Shown here piece after piece: positions 44,721 through 54,277 of a stretch of 64,000 bases of DNA. Position 1 is the first letter of the stretch. The number at the start of each line of letters is the position of its first letter. The DNA is taken from contig DATNNM010000011.1 of the NCBI GenBank assembly GCA_035601835.1, positions 533,323-597,322 of the forward strand, in the 5' to 3' direction. The notes beneath the pieces were generated by a model that was given only the letters and a program-made list of their open reading frames with translations, did no database searches and was not told the DNA's origin. The DNA is from Candidatus Tumulicola sp. (lineage in GTDB: Bacteria; Vulcanimicrobiota; Vulcanimicrobiia; Eremiobacterales; Eremiobacteraceae). The position numbers and the translations under genes are program-made.

Positions 44721-47033
44721 GGCCGTACCATGAGCAAGCCTGACCAAGCTGCTTCTCAAGCGATCGCGCAAGCGCGAAATGAAGTGCAAAAAGGCAACGC
44801 AGCGGGCGCTGTGCCTCTGCTTCGTCAGGTCGCAGGGCGTCACGAAGCCGCGCCTGCGCAGGTCTACGAAGCCGCGAAAATGGCGGTTAACGTCGGACTC
44901 GAGCAAGAGTCATTCGCGTGGTTCCTCAAGGCCGGCCGCCGCGGTTTGGAGGAAGGCGACGTGGATCTCGCGCGCGAGAGCTTCGAAGCCGCGGGCATGG
45001 TCGACGAGAAGAGTTATGAGCCGCTGTTCGAGCTGGGCCGCGTTGAGATCGCCGCAGGCAACAAAGCCGAAGGACTCGAGCGATTTGCCGACGTGCTTCG
45101 GAAATCGAACTACACATTCGCTCCCGCGCTGTTCGAAGCGGGCCGGGTGTATGAGGGCGATGGGCAGATCGATCAAGCTATTCTCACGTTCAAGCGCATC
45201 GTCGAACGCGACAAGACCCACGTCGGAGCGCTGACGCATCTCGGTGCGCTGTACGCCGCGAAACATATGGCCACAGAGGCCATCGCGTACTACATGCAGG
45301 GCGCCGACTCAGCGAAGAAGGTCATGGAGTACGCGGCGGCCTACCGCTGCGCTCAAGAAATCCTCTCGATCGATCCGGGCAACGCGAAGGCGCGCCAGTT
45401 GGCGCTCGAGATGGAGCGAGCCGATCCGGAAGCGAGCAAACAGCCCGCGGCGCAGCCGCTACCCGTCGCAAAGCCACAGGCAGGAACGATGGCGGGTACC
45501 GCTGCCGTGCCGGAAGAGGGCGCAGCCGACGCCGCCGACGGCACGATGCTGCCGCCCGATTTCGCCGTCATCGAGCAACAGTCCAAAGCGACGGCCGAAC
45601 TCGCGCAAGTCACCTCCGCCGTCGCCCAGGCGTACAAGAAGCGCGCCACAATCGAGGATCAGCTCAAGACCGCGCAAGAGGCGCTAGAAGCTGCCAGCGC
45701 TGAACGCAAACGTGCGGAGGACGATCTCGCAAGTCTGAAACAGCAGGTGGAGATCGTCACCAAAGCGCGCGCGGCCGAAGAAAACGCGCTGACAGCCCTG
45801 GTCGGCAAACTCGCACGCACGCGATCCGGTTTGGAATCGCTGACGATCTTGCTCGAGAGCGTCGAAGAGGCGCAAACGCAGGCGGGTGCCGTCGGCCAAA
45901 CCATTGGTCAGCTCCAAGCCGATGCCGAAGCCGTCAGGCAGCGCGCGGACAAAGCGAAAGCCGACGCCGCCACGGTCGAAAAAGACCTCGCCGACGCGGC
46001 CACGCGCTTCTCCGGCATGCGAACCGAAACCGAAGCGGCCGAAAAAGTGCTGCAAGAGATGCAGGCTCGCTTCGATCAAACGATGAGCGAGGCAAACCTC
46101 GCCGCAGCGGCGCTCAAGGAAGCAAAGACGCGCGCGGACGCTGCCCGCGGGCAAGTGGACGCGTCCGAGCGTCAGGTCAAAGAGGCTATCGAGCAGGGCA
46201 AATCCATCGCCGCGGACGCTTTGGTGGTCGCGGGGACCGTCGCGGAGATCGAGTCGAGCCTGGCAAGCGCGCTCGCGCTGCAAAAGAACGTCGACGCCAT
46301 GTGCGCGCACCTGCGCCAGTTGGCCGCCGCACTGGTCGACCGGCGCCAAAAGACCGAAGAGGCTCTGGCGCAGATGGAAGGACTGCTCGGCGCGCGCGCA
46401 GTCGCGGCGCCCGATTCGGATATCGCGAAGTTGGAAGCGGGCCTCGCTGCGGCGATCGCAGAGGCTTCAAAAACCCAAAAGCAGCCCAAGGAGCAGCCCG
46501 CCCAGCCCGCCCAATCCGCGCACCCCAACGGAGTCCCGGAAGCCAAGCCGGCTGAAAAAGCGGCCAAGACAGAAGTTCCCGCAGCCGCCCGTCCGGCGGA
46601 CGAAAAAACGCCGCAGGGCCGCTACAATCGCGCCCTCGCGCTGCTGGGCGCCAACAAGGCCGATGACGCGCTGAAGCTCTTCGAGTCGGTGGAGAACGAA
46701 AAGGAGTTCGCGGTGCTGGCGCAAGTCGGGATCGGACGCTGCCTACAGAAGATGGGCAAGATCGACGACGCCGTGCAGCGCTATTCAAAGGCGCTGGAAG
46801 CGTCCGGTTATCCGGAGGCGCAATACCACGAAGCGCTCTACAACATGGGCGGGGCCTATGAGAGCCGGGGCGATGCGGAATCGCTCGAATTGGCGCTGTG
46901 GGCGCTTGAGGAGATCGCGACCACGGCTCCGAGCTATCGCGACGTCACGGCGCGCGTCGCGACCGTGCGCGCGAAGATGGAAGCTGGGGCGGCACCTAAA
47001 GCAGCTCCATCAAGGGGATCCGCCAAGAAGTGA
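44718..47033 (+). CDS. TPR and coiled-coil scaffold protein
   Basis: This 771-residue protein has no enzyme motif. Residues about 10-235 are TPR-like helical pairs (for example PLFELGRVEIAAGNKAEGLE and AILTFKRIVERDKTHVGAL). After an Ala/Pro linker, residues about 290-565 form a long coiled coil rich in Ala, Glu and Lys. A second linker and a C-terminal TPR block (about 630-755; RYNRALALLGANKADDAL) follow. No signal peptide is seen, so it is probably cytoplasmic. Its stop overlaps the GTG of the next TPR gene, which suggests a two-protein complex. The function is unknown. Confidence 0.8.
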   Translation: MGRTMSKPDQAASQAIAQARNEVQKGNAAGAVPLLRQVAGRHEAAPAQVYEAAKMAVNVGLEQESFAWFLKAGRRGLEEGDVDLARESFEAAGMVDEKSYEPLFELGRVEIAAGNKAEGLERFADVLRKSNYTFAPALFEAGRVYEGDGQIDQAILTFKRIVERDKTHVGALTHLGALYAAKHMATEAIAYYMQGADSAKKVMEYAAAYRCAQEILSIDPGNAKARQLALEMERADPEASKQPAAQPLPVAKPQAGTMAGTAAVPEEGAADAADGTMLPPDFAVIEQQSKATAELAQVTSAVAQAYKKRATIEDQLKTAQEALEAASAERKRAEDDLASLKQQVEIVTKARAAEENALTALVGKLARTRSGLESLTILLESVEEAQTQAGAVGQTIGQLQADAEAVRQRADKAKADAATVEKDLADAATRFSGMRTETEAAEKVLQEMQARFDQTMSEANLAAAALKEAKTRADAARGQVDASERQVKEAIEQGKSIAADALVVAGTVAEIESSLASALALQKNVDAMCAHLRQLAAALVDRRQKTEEALAQMEGLLGARAVAAPDSDIAKLEAGLAAAIAEASKTQKQPKEQPAQPAQSAHPNGVPEAKPAEKAAKTEVPAAARPADEKTPQGRYNRALALLGANKADDALKLFESVENEKEFAVLAQVGIGRCLQKMGKIDDAVQRYSKALEASGYPEAQYHEALYNMGGAYESRGDAESLELALWALEEIATTAPSYRDVTARVATVRAKMEAGAAPKAAPSRGSAKK

Positions 47034-48619
47034 GCGCCAACAAGAAACTCGAGCAAGCGATCGCGGTCGCTGCGAAAGAAGGCCTGCGCGCGTCAGTGCC
47101 CGCGTACATGGCCGCCGCCGAGGCGTTCGCTCAAGAGCAGCGCCATGCGACAGGCGTAGAGATGCTCGGCCAGCTCTTGCTGGCGGTAGAGAAAAAGCAC
47201 GGCTTCCTCGCGCGCGTCGACAAGAATCCCCTTGGACCGGAGCGGCCGCGGGTGGCGATGAAATTCGCGGAGCTGTCGCGCCTCGCATCGCCGACCGAAG
47301 ACAGCTTGGAGATACTAGAGGACCTGTCGCTTGAGTTCCCCGACGTCGTGGTGATTCGGCGCGCGAATGCCGACGCGCTCAGGAATGCGGGTTACGCGGC
47401 GGACGCGATCGAGGAATACCGGTATTGTAGGAAGCTCGAACCCAAGGACGGCGAGATCGCTGTGCGCCTGGCCGACCTGTATGCGGCTCTCGGACGCATC
47501 GACGAGGCGATTGAACATCTGCGCCACGGCATCGAACTGTTCGTCGCTCGAAGCGAGTATCGCCAGGCGGCCGAGCACGCGATGCGCTTTCTCGACCTCC
47601 ATGCGGACGGCGTCGACGACGCGCTCGCGTCTTTCACCCTGATCCCAGCCGATGTGCTGAGAACGCAATGCGCTTCCCTGGATCACATCGGCGTTGTGAT
47701 TCGCCGCGATCAAACGCGCAAGCCGGAATGGCGCCAAGAGCGTGAGCGCATCTTGGCGGACTTGTACGCAAAGATATTGGAATTGGACAAGAAAGACCAA
47801 GCGGCTCGCCGCGGCTTGGCCGCGCTTGGCCCTTCGTATCTCAAAGAAGTAGAAGCGCTTATCGGCACGCTCCCTCCCGCTGAGGCTGCCCGCCCCGCGC
47901 CTGCCACCCCCGCTCCGGCCCCGCCGATCCCGGTGGCACGTGCCGTTCCGGAGCCCGCCGTTGTCGAACCACCGCAGCCCGATATGGTCGAGGCTTCACA
48001 AGGCGAGTTGATCGAGCCCGATGTCGCCGTTCACGAAATCGCTGAAGCGACGCCGACGACGCAAGCACGGCCAGTGACCCCCGCGCCTGCGGCCGCCGCC
48101 GCTCCGGTCGCGCCCGAAAAAGTTCAAGTTCCGCCGGCTCCCATGCCAGAGCCCAAACCAGTTCCCGCTCCGCCGCAACCGCCTGTCGTCACTGCCGAGC
48201 CCGTCGCAGCGAGCGTCGAGGAAACGCCCGAACGCATTTCGCCGGCAGTGGCGCCGACTGGAAAAACCGCGGCGCCAAACAAAGCGCTGGCGACGTTCGC
48301 GTTGCGAAAAGCGCAGCAACTTTTCGCGGACGGCAGCCTCGAGGAGGCAGCGCAAGCGTGCGAACGCGTGCTCAAACACGGTGAGGACATCACTGCGCTG
48401 ACGATCCTGATGAACGCCAACCTGGGCTTGAAGCGGAATAGCGATGCGGTCGCCGCGTGCATCCGGCTCGCGGACGCGCAAGTCGCCGCCGGGAGCGCGA
48501 CCGCCGCGCTCGAGACGCTGACCAGAATGGCGAAGACCGTGCCGGAGCCGCAGCTGATCTTGCGCCGCTCGCAACTGCTCACAAGATTTCGCGGTCCCGA
48601 GGTCGCGAGCAAGTCCTAA
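47030..48619 (+). CDS. TPR protein with Pro-rich linker
   Basis: This 529-residue partner gene starts at GTG 47030 overlapping the previous stop (GTGA). The N-terminal half (about 1-285) is TPR-like; AIEEYRYCRKLEPKDGEIAV and RIDEAIEHLRHGIELF are typical units. A Pro/Ala/Val-rich low-complexity linker follows (about 290-420), then a C-terminal TPR block (about 425-520). The block order matches the upstream gene, without the coiled coil. No signal peptide is seen. A strong terminator lies 34 bases after the stop. Confidence 0.8.
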   Translation: MSANKKLEQAIAVAAKEGLRASVPAYMAAAEAFAQEQRHATGVEMLGQLLLAVEKKHGFLARVDKNPLGPERPRVAMKFAELSRLASPTEDSLEILEDLSLEFPDVVVIRRANADALRNAGYAADAIEEYRYCRKLEPKDGEIAVRLADLYAALGRIDEAIEHLRHGIELFVARSEYRQAAEHAMRFLDLHADGVDDALASFTLIPADVLRTQCASLDHIGVVIRRDQTRKPEWRQERERILADLYAKILELDKKDQAARRGLAALGPSYLKEVEALIGTLPPAEAARPAPATPAPAPPIPVARAVPEPAVVEPPQPDMVEASQGELIEPDVAVHEIAEATPTTQARPVTPAPAAAAAPVAPEKVQVPPAPMPEPKPVPAPPQPPVVTAEPVAASVEETPERISPAVAPTGKTAAPNKALATFALRKAQQLFADGSLEEAAQACERVLKHGEDITALTILMNANLGLKRNSDAVAACIRLADAQVAAGSATAALETLTRMAKTVPEPQLILRRSQLLTRFRGPEVASKS

Positions 48620-48653
48620 AGATCCCGCTCCACACAAGCTGACGCGCATAGAA

Positions 48654-48685
48654 AAAGAGGCGGTCGATTCATCGACCGCCTCTTT
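48654..48685. terminator. Bidirectional terminator
   Basis: A perfect 14-bp stem (AAAGAGGCGGTCGA and TCGACCGCCTCTTT) with a TTCA loop has A-rich and T-rich ends on both sides. It lies between the convergent TPR gene (+) and TonB-like gene (-), so it can serve both. Confidence 0.85.
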
Positions 48686-48712
48686 CCAGGCACTAGACCC
48701 GCATAGCGAGTC

Positions 48713-49558
48713 TTACTGCGAGAACGTATAGACGATCCGATATGTCTCGGTGGCGGGCTTGCCGTCGATCTTCGGCGGCTGGAATGTGCTCTGACGCGCC
48801 GCTGCCAACGCAGCGCCATCCAAGATGCCGCCCGCCGACTTCTCGACGCGCGTGGACAACACGTTGCCCTTCGGCCCGACCGTCACAAGCACGATCGCCG
48901 TTCCGGACAGGTTCTGCTCCCGGGCTAAATCAGGATATTCCGGCTGCACTTGGCGCACGAAGCGCGCATCCACCACGACTTGCGGAGCGTACACTTCCGT
49001 GGCAGGCGTGGGTGTGGGCGCCGGCGTCGCAACCGGCGGCGTAACCGTGTTGCGGTTGGTCCCGGCATCGATCGTGCTGGTGTTACCGGCCAGCGCGACG
49101 GTTGCGGGCTTGCGCGAGGCCTTGAGCGCCGCTGCGATTTTCTTGATCCTCTTCTGGTACGCCGCGGCTGCCCCGGCCGCCGCCGCCGCGTAGAGCGCAG
49201 CGGCGTCCGTCTTCTGGGGCGCCGGGGTCGGCGTCGACGTCGGTTTTGCGGTTGGCGTCGGTGACGGCGTGGGTGACTGCGTGGGCGCCGAGGGAGTCGG
49301 TTTTGGTTTCGGTGCGATCGGGTGGATGACGCTGGCGATGCGCATCGCAACGGAGGCCTTTTGATCGGCCTGCACTTGATGCCAGCCGGCGGAACCCGCT
49401 GTCGAAGAAGCTTGGGCGAAAAGACCCCATGCCACGGCCGCGACCACGACGACGATCGCAACGATGCCCAATATGGTATTGCGTCGTTTGGTGGCGGGCT
49501 GGTCCTTGCGGCGAGCCTTAAGACTCCGGCGCATGGAACCGTCGGGTAGGTAGCTCAC
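48713..49558 (-). CDS. TonB-family energy-transducing protein
   Basis: I take GTG at 49558 (281 residues), preceded by GGAGG ten bases upstream. A cytoplasmic basic segment is followed by one membrane helix (ILGIVAIVVVVAAVAWGLF, about 28-46). A Pro/Thr-rich periplasmic spacer and a C-terminal TonB domain follow: RQVQPEYPDLAREQNLSGTA, VTVGPKGNVLSTRV and ALAAARQSTFQPPKIDGKP. TonB proteins transmit inner-membrane energy to outer-membrane receptors, so this supports a diderm envelope. No exbBD adjoins it. TonB-domain proteins of this kind can also have other envelope roles. Confidence 0.85.
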   Translation of the reverse strand: MSYLPDGSMRRSLKARRKDQPATKRRNTILGIVAIVVVVAAVAWGLFAQASSTAGSAGWHQVQADQKASVAMRIASVIHPIAPKPKPTPSAPTQSPTPSPTPTAKPTSTPTPAPQKTDAAALYAAAAAGAAAAYQKRIKKIAAALKASRKPATVALAGNTSTIDAGTNRNTVTPPVATPAPTPTPATEVYAPQVVVDARFVRQVQPEYPDLAREQNLSGTAIVLVTVGPKGNVLSTRVEKSAGGILDGAALAAARQSTFQPPKIDGKPATETYRIVYTFSQ

Positions 49559-49695
49559 GTGAGGAAGACCTCCAATGAGGGCAGGGTCCGAAACCTTAGC
49601 GGCGCGGCATGGGCGCGTGTGCGCCGCATCACCCTTCTCTATGAGGTATCGTCCGCGGTCCCTCATACGTTTAGACCCGGCCGGAGGGCAGGACG

Positions 49696-50868
49696 TTACA
49701 GGCGGGTTGGAAGCTCTTGGGCCAAGGCGAGCAGGGCGCCCACCCCAACGGGCATCGCCGCCTCATCGAGGCGGAATTCCGGCGAGTGCAGCATGGCGGG
49801 ATTGGAGACTCCGGGAGGAGCCACGCCGAGCCGGATGTAGCACCCGGGCGCGGCCTGGGCGAAATAGGCGAAATCTTCTGCGCCCATCGTGGGAGCCTTT
49901 ATGTGCTGGACCACGCCTTTGCCAAGTCGCTCGCGCAAAATTGTTTCGACGACGTCGACCAGTGCCGGATCGTTGAGGACGCCGGGGTAGCCGTATTCGA
50001 CGTCCATCGCATAGGACGCACGATGCGCTTCGCAGATCCCGCGCACCATGCGCTCGACGCGCTCCGGAATGGTGGCGCGAATGGACTCGTCGAGACAGCG
50101 GATCGTCCCCTGCAGCACGGTCTCGTCCGCGACGATGTTTCGCCGGTAGCCGCCCTTGATGACGCCGACGGAGACCACAACCGAGGCGAGCGGATCGATC
50201 TCGCGGCTGGCGATGCGCTGGAGCGCGCCGACGATCTCGGCGGCGATCGGAATGGTGTCCACTGCGACGTGCGGATGCGCGCCGTGTCCGCCGCGCCCGC
50301 GGATCGCGATCTCGAAATCATCGCAGGAAGCCGATACCATTCCGCGTCGCAGCCCAAGCGTGCCGCTTGGCTCCAACGGAGAGACGTGCAGCATCGCCAC
50401 CGCGTCGACCTTCGGCGAATCCATCACGCCCGCTTCGATCATGGGTTTGGCGCCGCCCGGGCCTTCCTCAGCAGGCTGAAAGAAGAACTTTATGGTGCCG
50501 GCCAGGTCCGCGCGCTGGGCTGCAAGCGAGACCGCCGCGCCGAGCAGCATGGCTGTGTGCGCGTCGTGACCGCACGCGTGCATCGCGCCGCTGACTTCGG
50601 ACGAAAACGGCTCGCCGCTGTGCTCGTCAAGCGGCAACGCGTCCATGTCGGCTCGGAGCGCGATCGTCTTGCCCGGCTTCGCGCCCTGCAGCAGCCCAAG
50701 CACGCCTGTTTTCGCAACGCGCTTCACGGCGATGCCGGCGGCTTGCAGCTCGCGCTCCACCAGCGCGCTCGTGCGCACTTCCGCAAACCCGAGTTCGGGA
50801 TGCCGATGGATCTCGCGGCGCCAGCGAACGACGTCTGCGAGGACGCTGTCGAGCGCCGTAGCGCTCAC
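49696..50868 (-). CDS. M20D-family amidohydrolase/peptidase
   Basis: This 390-residue metal-dependent hydrolase has ALRADMDALPLDEHSG, MHACGHDAHTAMLLG (metal Cys/His), FFFQPAEEGPGGA (catalytic Glu) and the C-terminal PTMGAEDFAYF. These are hallmarks of the M20D group, which includes hippurate hydrolase, N-acetyl-diaminopimelate deacetylase and IAA-amino acid hydrolase. It cleaves an N-acyl amino acid bond; the acyl group is unknown. The start overlaps the pepP stop by four bases, so both likely serve peptide or amino acid recycling. Confidence 0.9.
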   Translation of the reverse strand: MSATALDSVLADVVRWRREIHRHPELGFAEVRTSALVERELQAAGIAVKRVAKTGVLGLLQGAKPGKTIALRADMDALPLDEHSGEPFSSEVSGAMHACGHDAHTAMLLGAAVSLAAQRADLAGTIKFFFQPAEEGPGGAKPMIEAGVMDSPKVDAVAMLHVSPLEPSGTLGLRRGMVSASCDDFEIAIRGRGGHGAHPHVAVDTIPIAAEIVGALQRIASREIDPLASVVVSVGVIKGGYRRNIVADETVLQGTIRCLDESIRATIPERVERMVRGICEAHRASYAMDVEYGYPGVLNDPALVDVVETILRERLGKGVVQHIKAPTMGAEDFAYFAQAAPGCYIRLGVAPPGVSNPAMLHSPEFRLDEAAMPVGVGALLALAQELPTRL

Positions 50869-52190
50869 GCGAACAGCGGCTCTTTCGATTCGCGTCCTTC
50901 GGCGATCGTGCGCTCGATGTCCGCGGCGAGTTTCGGCAGACCGTCGCCAAGGATCTCATGACCGCCGTCGGTGATGAGCACGTCATCCTCGATGCGCACG
51001 CCGATGCCTTTGAACCGAGCATCGACGTCGAGGTCTTCGGCGATGTACAAGCCGGGCTCGATCGTGATGACCATGCCGGACTCGAGCGGACGCCAGTCGC
51101 CGCCGGACCGGTAGAAGCCGACGTCGTGGGTATCCAAACCGATGAAGTGTCCGACGCGATGCGGCAGGAACGGCTTGTGCGATCCCTTCTCGAGTATCTC
51201 CGCATGCGAGCCCTTGAGCAAGCCGAGCTCGCGCAAGCCTTCGATCATCACGCGCTGCGCCGCGTCGTTGACGTCGGTGTTGTACCTCACGCCTGGCCGG
51301 CACAACGCCAGCGCCTGCCGTTGCGCTTCCAAGACGATGTCGTACACGGCGCGCTGCTCGCTTGTGAATCGACCCGACATCGGCCAGGTACGCGTGATGT
51401 CGCCGCAATAACAGTCGAGCTCGGCGCCCGCATCGATGAGCACGAGCGCATCGTCCGCGATCCTATCCCGATTCGTGTCATAGTGGAGGACGGTGGCGTT
51501 GTTGCCTCCGGCGACGATCGATGGGTATGCGGCCTGCGCCCCGCGCGTGGTGAAGACGTACTCGACGATCGCTTCGACTTCGTACTCGTGCATGCCCGGA
51601 CGCGAGTGGCGCATCGCGGCAAGATGTCCGGCTGCTGAGATCTCTGTCGTGCGGTGCAACCCCGCGATCTCCGCGGGACTCTTCCTGACGCGCATCTCGT
51701 GCAGGACCGCCGACGGATCGAGGATGCTGGTCGCGGCCTTGTCGGCGCGCCGGCGTGCAAAGCGCGCGGTCCGCACGTGTTCCACGATGCGGCGGTTGAA
51801 TCTCTCGTTGCCGCCGAGCGCATAGTAGAGCGTGTCGGAAGTGTCGAGCAGCTTGGGGAGCCGCTCGTCAAGTTCCGTCATGGGATATGCGATGTCCACG
51901 CCAAGCGTCTTTTGGGCCTGCTCGACGCCCAGCCGATGCCCAGTCCAGACTTCGAGTTCGCGATCGCGCTGCTGCACGAACATGATCGACTTGGTCTCAG
52001 GATGGGATGGCGCAAGCACCAGCACGCAGTCCGGCTCGGTGAAGCCCGTCAAATAGTAGAGGTCGCTGTCCGCCCGGTACGGGTAAGCAGAATCATTGCT
52101 CCGCACCGCTCCAGGCGCCGCTGGGAACACCGCGACCGCATCTCCGATGGCCTTGCTGAATGCGGCGCGCCGCCGTTCGAATTCGGTCAT
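50865..52190 (-). CDS. pepP: Xaa-Pro aminopeptidase (M24B)
   Basis: This 441-residue protein (ATG at 52190, AAGGGAG upstream) is a pita-bread metallopeptidase that removes N-terminal residues before proline. The five metal ligands are visible: IDAGAELDCYCGDITRTWP (two Asp), HRVGHFIGLDTHD (His), ITIEPGLY (Glu) and GVRIEDDVLI (Glu). The N-terminal domain includes SNDSAYPYRADSDLYYLTGF, typical of PepP. It is transcribed with the M20 hydrolase. Confidence 0.94.
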   Translation of the reverse strand: MTEFERRRAAFSKAIGDAVAVFPAAPGAVRSNDSAYPYRADSDLYYLTGFTEPDCVLVLAPSHPETKSIMFVQQRDRELEVWTGHRLGVEQAQKTLGVDIAYPMTELDERLPKLLDTSDTLYYALGGNERFNRRIVEHVRTARFARRRADKAATSILDPSAVLHEMRVRKSPAEIAGLHRTTEISAAGHLAAMRHSRPGMHEYEVEAIVEYVFTTRGAQAAYPSIVAGGNNATVLHYDTNRDRIADDALVLIDAGAELDCYCGDITRTWPMSGRFTSEQRAVYDIVLEAQRQALALCRPGVRYNTDVNDAAQRVMIEGLRELGLLKGSHAEILEKGSHKPFLPHRVGHFIGLDTHDVGFYRSGGDWRPLESGMVITIEPGLYIAEDLDVDARFKGIGVRIEDDVLITDGGHEILGDGLPKLAADIERTIAEGRESKEPLFA

Positions 52191-52209
52191 ACGAGTGCTC
52201 CCTTCGGCG

Positions 52210-53046
52210 TTACAGCCCGCGAGCCTGGCGCAGATACTGCACGGTGCTGCGGATATGGTCGCCGTCACCGGCGTCGGGCAAGCGCCGCAGGTATGCTTCA
52301 AGATCGGCGATCGCGCGGTCGTAGCGATGCAGGCGGGCGAAAAGAATGCCGCGGTCGCGCAGTTCCGTGGGGTCGTCGGGATCCACGGCCAACTGCAGCT
52401 CGATGGCCGCCAACGCGGCTACATAGTTCTTGCCTTGGCTCAAGGCGTTTTTGAGATTCAACAAAACGCGCTTGAGGATCGTCCGATGCGAGACGGGCCG
52501 CAAATACTCTTCGCGCCAGGTGAGCCGTCCGCGGTAGAGCTTGTCGAAGAGCGCCACGCACGCGTGCACGTCCAAGATCCGCCCGCCGTCGAACGGATCG
52601 ATGAACAACTGGCTCGTCTCATCCGGGAAGCGCACGATGAAGTGCCCCGGCAGGCCGACGCCGTCCAGCGTCAGGCCCACGCGCCGCGCGACCTCCATCA
52701 ACACGATGGAAAGCGTTATCGGGATGCCGACTCGCGTCTCGATGACGCTGGACAAAAGACTGTTCCCGGGATCGGAGTAACCCGCATCGTTGCCGCGAAA
52801 ACCATGCTTGTCGAAGAGCGTATCCAACACAGCGCCGATGAGAGCGTAGGGGTGTGCGCCTTCCGCTGCGGCAAGCGCCTCCGCTGCGAGGTCATCAAGT
52901 CTCGCGCAGTACAGCGCAGGATCGACCGAAGAATCGAACACGGCGCACGATAAAAGACATGCGCGATCGAGCGGCACGTCTATGCCGGCCCCGTCGCTTG
53001 CGCGCACGAGGTTGGCGAAAAGTTGAGCCGGCCTAAGCGCCTTCAC
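52210..53046 (-). CDS. SirB1-like transglutaminase-fold/TPR protein
   Basis: This 278-residue protein resembles SirB1/YchA: GIPITLSIVLMEVARRVGL and GVGLPGHFIVRF with DPFDGG are the conserved transglutaminase-like core (about 105-160), and the C-terminus carries TPR-like pairs (AIELQLAVDPDDPTELRD). The catalytic Cys of true transglutaminases is not visible in the GIPITLS region, as is usual for SirB1. The start is GTG at 53046. It lies 19 bases upstream of pepP on the same strand. The biochemical role is unclear. Confidence 0.82.
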   Translation of the reverse strand: MKALRPAQLFANLVRASDGAGIDVPLDRACLLSCAVFDSSVDPALYCARLDDLAAEALAAAEGAHPYALIGAVLDTLFDKHGFRGNDAGYSDPGNSLLSSVIETRVGIPITLSIVLMEVARRVGLTLDGVGLPGHFIVRFPDETSQLFIDPFDGGRILDVHACVALFDKLYRGRLTWREEYLRPVSHRTILKRVLLNLKNALSQGKNYVAALAAIELQLAVDPDDPTELRDRGILFARLHRYDRAIADLEAYLRRLPDAGDGDHIRSTVQYLRQARGL

Positions 53047-53119
53047 GCCGCACCTGTTCTCGGCGCTGCGACGCCGCCCCTAGCGGGTGCTTTCAGCGAC
53101 CGAAAAGAAACGACAAAAC

Positions 53120-54277
53120 ATGCGCCTCGACGCTGACGCCCTGCTCGCTCGCCGGTCGGACTTCCCCATTCTCTCGACATGCACGTATCTCATCAGCAAT
53201 TCGCTGGGCGCCATGCCGGCGCGCACGCGGGAGCGTCTCAACGAGTACGCGGACTCGTGGGCGCAGCGCGGCGTGATCGCATGGGAAGAGTGGATGCCGA
53301 TGGTCACGCGCGTCGGCGACCTCATCGGCAGGCTCATCAACGCGTCGCCCGGCGAGGTGACCATCCTTCAAAACGTGTCGATCGTCGAATCGATCCTCAT
53401 ATCGTGCTTGGATTTTTCCGGCAAGCGCAACAAAGTCGTCTACTCGGCGCTTGAGTTCCCGACGATCCACTATAATTGGGAAGCGCAACGGAGAAACGGC
53501 GCACGCATAGAGATGGTGCGCAGCCGCGACGGCATCGCGGTCGACGCGCAAGCCGTCTGCGACGCCATCGACGACACGACGCTCGCCGTGCCCATCTCGC
53601 ACGTCTTGTTCCGCTCGAGCCACATCCAAGACATCGCTCCGATCGTCGAAAAGGCGCATCGCTGCGGTGCTCTCGTGTTCTTGGACGTGTACCAGTCCAT
53701 CGGCACGGTGCCGATCGACGTGCGCGGTTTGGATGTCGACGCGTGCGTGGGCGGCTGCCTGAAATGGCTGTGCGGCGGTCCGGGGGCGGCGTTCTTGTGG
53801 GTCAAGCCCGAACTCTATCAAAGGCTGAAACCCGCCATGGTGGGTTGGTTCGCGCACAAGCGGCCGTTCGATTTCGACATGCGCGGCATGGAGTTCGCCG
53901 ACGACGTGTGGCGTTTCGCCGGCGGCACCTCGAATGTTCCCGCGCTCTACGCGGCGATCAGCGGACTGGAGATCATCAGCGAGATCGAAGTCGGCGCGAT
54001 CCGCCGGCGCAGCATGGAGCTCACCGCGTTCGCGGCGGCGCGCGCGCTCGAGGATGGCCTGACGCTCAATTCGCCGCGCGACGCCGCCCGGCGCGGCGGG
54101 CACATCACGGTTGACTTTCCGAACGCGCGTCAAGCGAGCGAAGAGCTGATCCGCCGTAAATTCCTCGTGGACTATCGCCCGGCCGCCGGCATCCGCATCG
54201 CACCGCACTTCTATAACAGCCGCGAGGAGGTCGCCGCGGTGTTCGAGGAGATCCGGAACATCCGCAATGGCCGCTGA
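53120..54277 (+). CDS. Kynureninase-like class V PLP enzyme
   Basis: This 385-residue enzyme (ATG at 53120; a GTG at 53087 is an alternative) has the fold-type I layout of class V aminotransferases. YLISNSLGAMPARTRE resembles the NSLG motif of kynureninase, and GGCLKWLCGGPGAAFLWV holds the PLP lysine in the position of the kynureninase YKYLNGGPG loop. HVLFRSSHIQDIAPI and FLDVYQSIGTVPIDV are the cofactor-binding strands. Kynureninase splits kynurenine to anthranilate and alanine, but a related hydrolase or desulfurase role is possible. It overlaps the reductase gene by 11 bases. Confidence 0.8.
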   Translation: MRLDADALLARRSDFPILSTCTYLISNSLGAMPARTRERLNEYADSWAQRGVIAWEEWMPMVTRVGDLIGRLINASPGEVTILQNVSIVESILISCLDFSGKRNKVVYSALEFPTIHYNWEAQRRNGARIEMVRSRDGIAVDAQAVCDAIDDTTLAVPISHVLFRSSHIQDIAPIVEKAHRCGALVFLDVYQSIGTVPIDVRGLDVDACVGGCLKWLCGGPGAAFLWVKPELYQRLKPAMVGWFAHKRPFDFDMRGMEFADDVWRFAGGTSNVPALYAAISGLEIISEIEVGAIRRRSMELTAFAAARALEDGLTLNSPRDAARRGGHITVDFPNARQASEELIRRKFLVDYRPAAGIRIAPHFYNSREEVAAVFEEIRNIRNGR

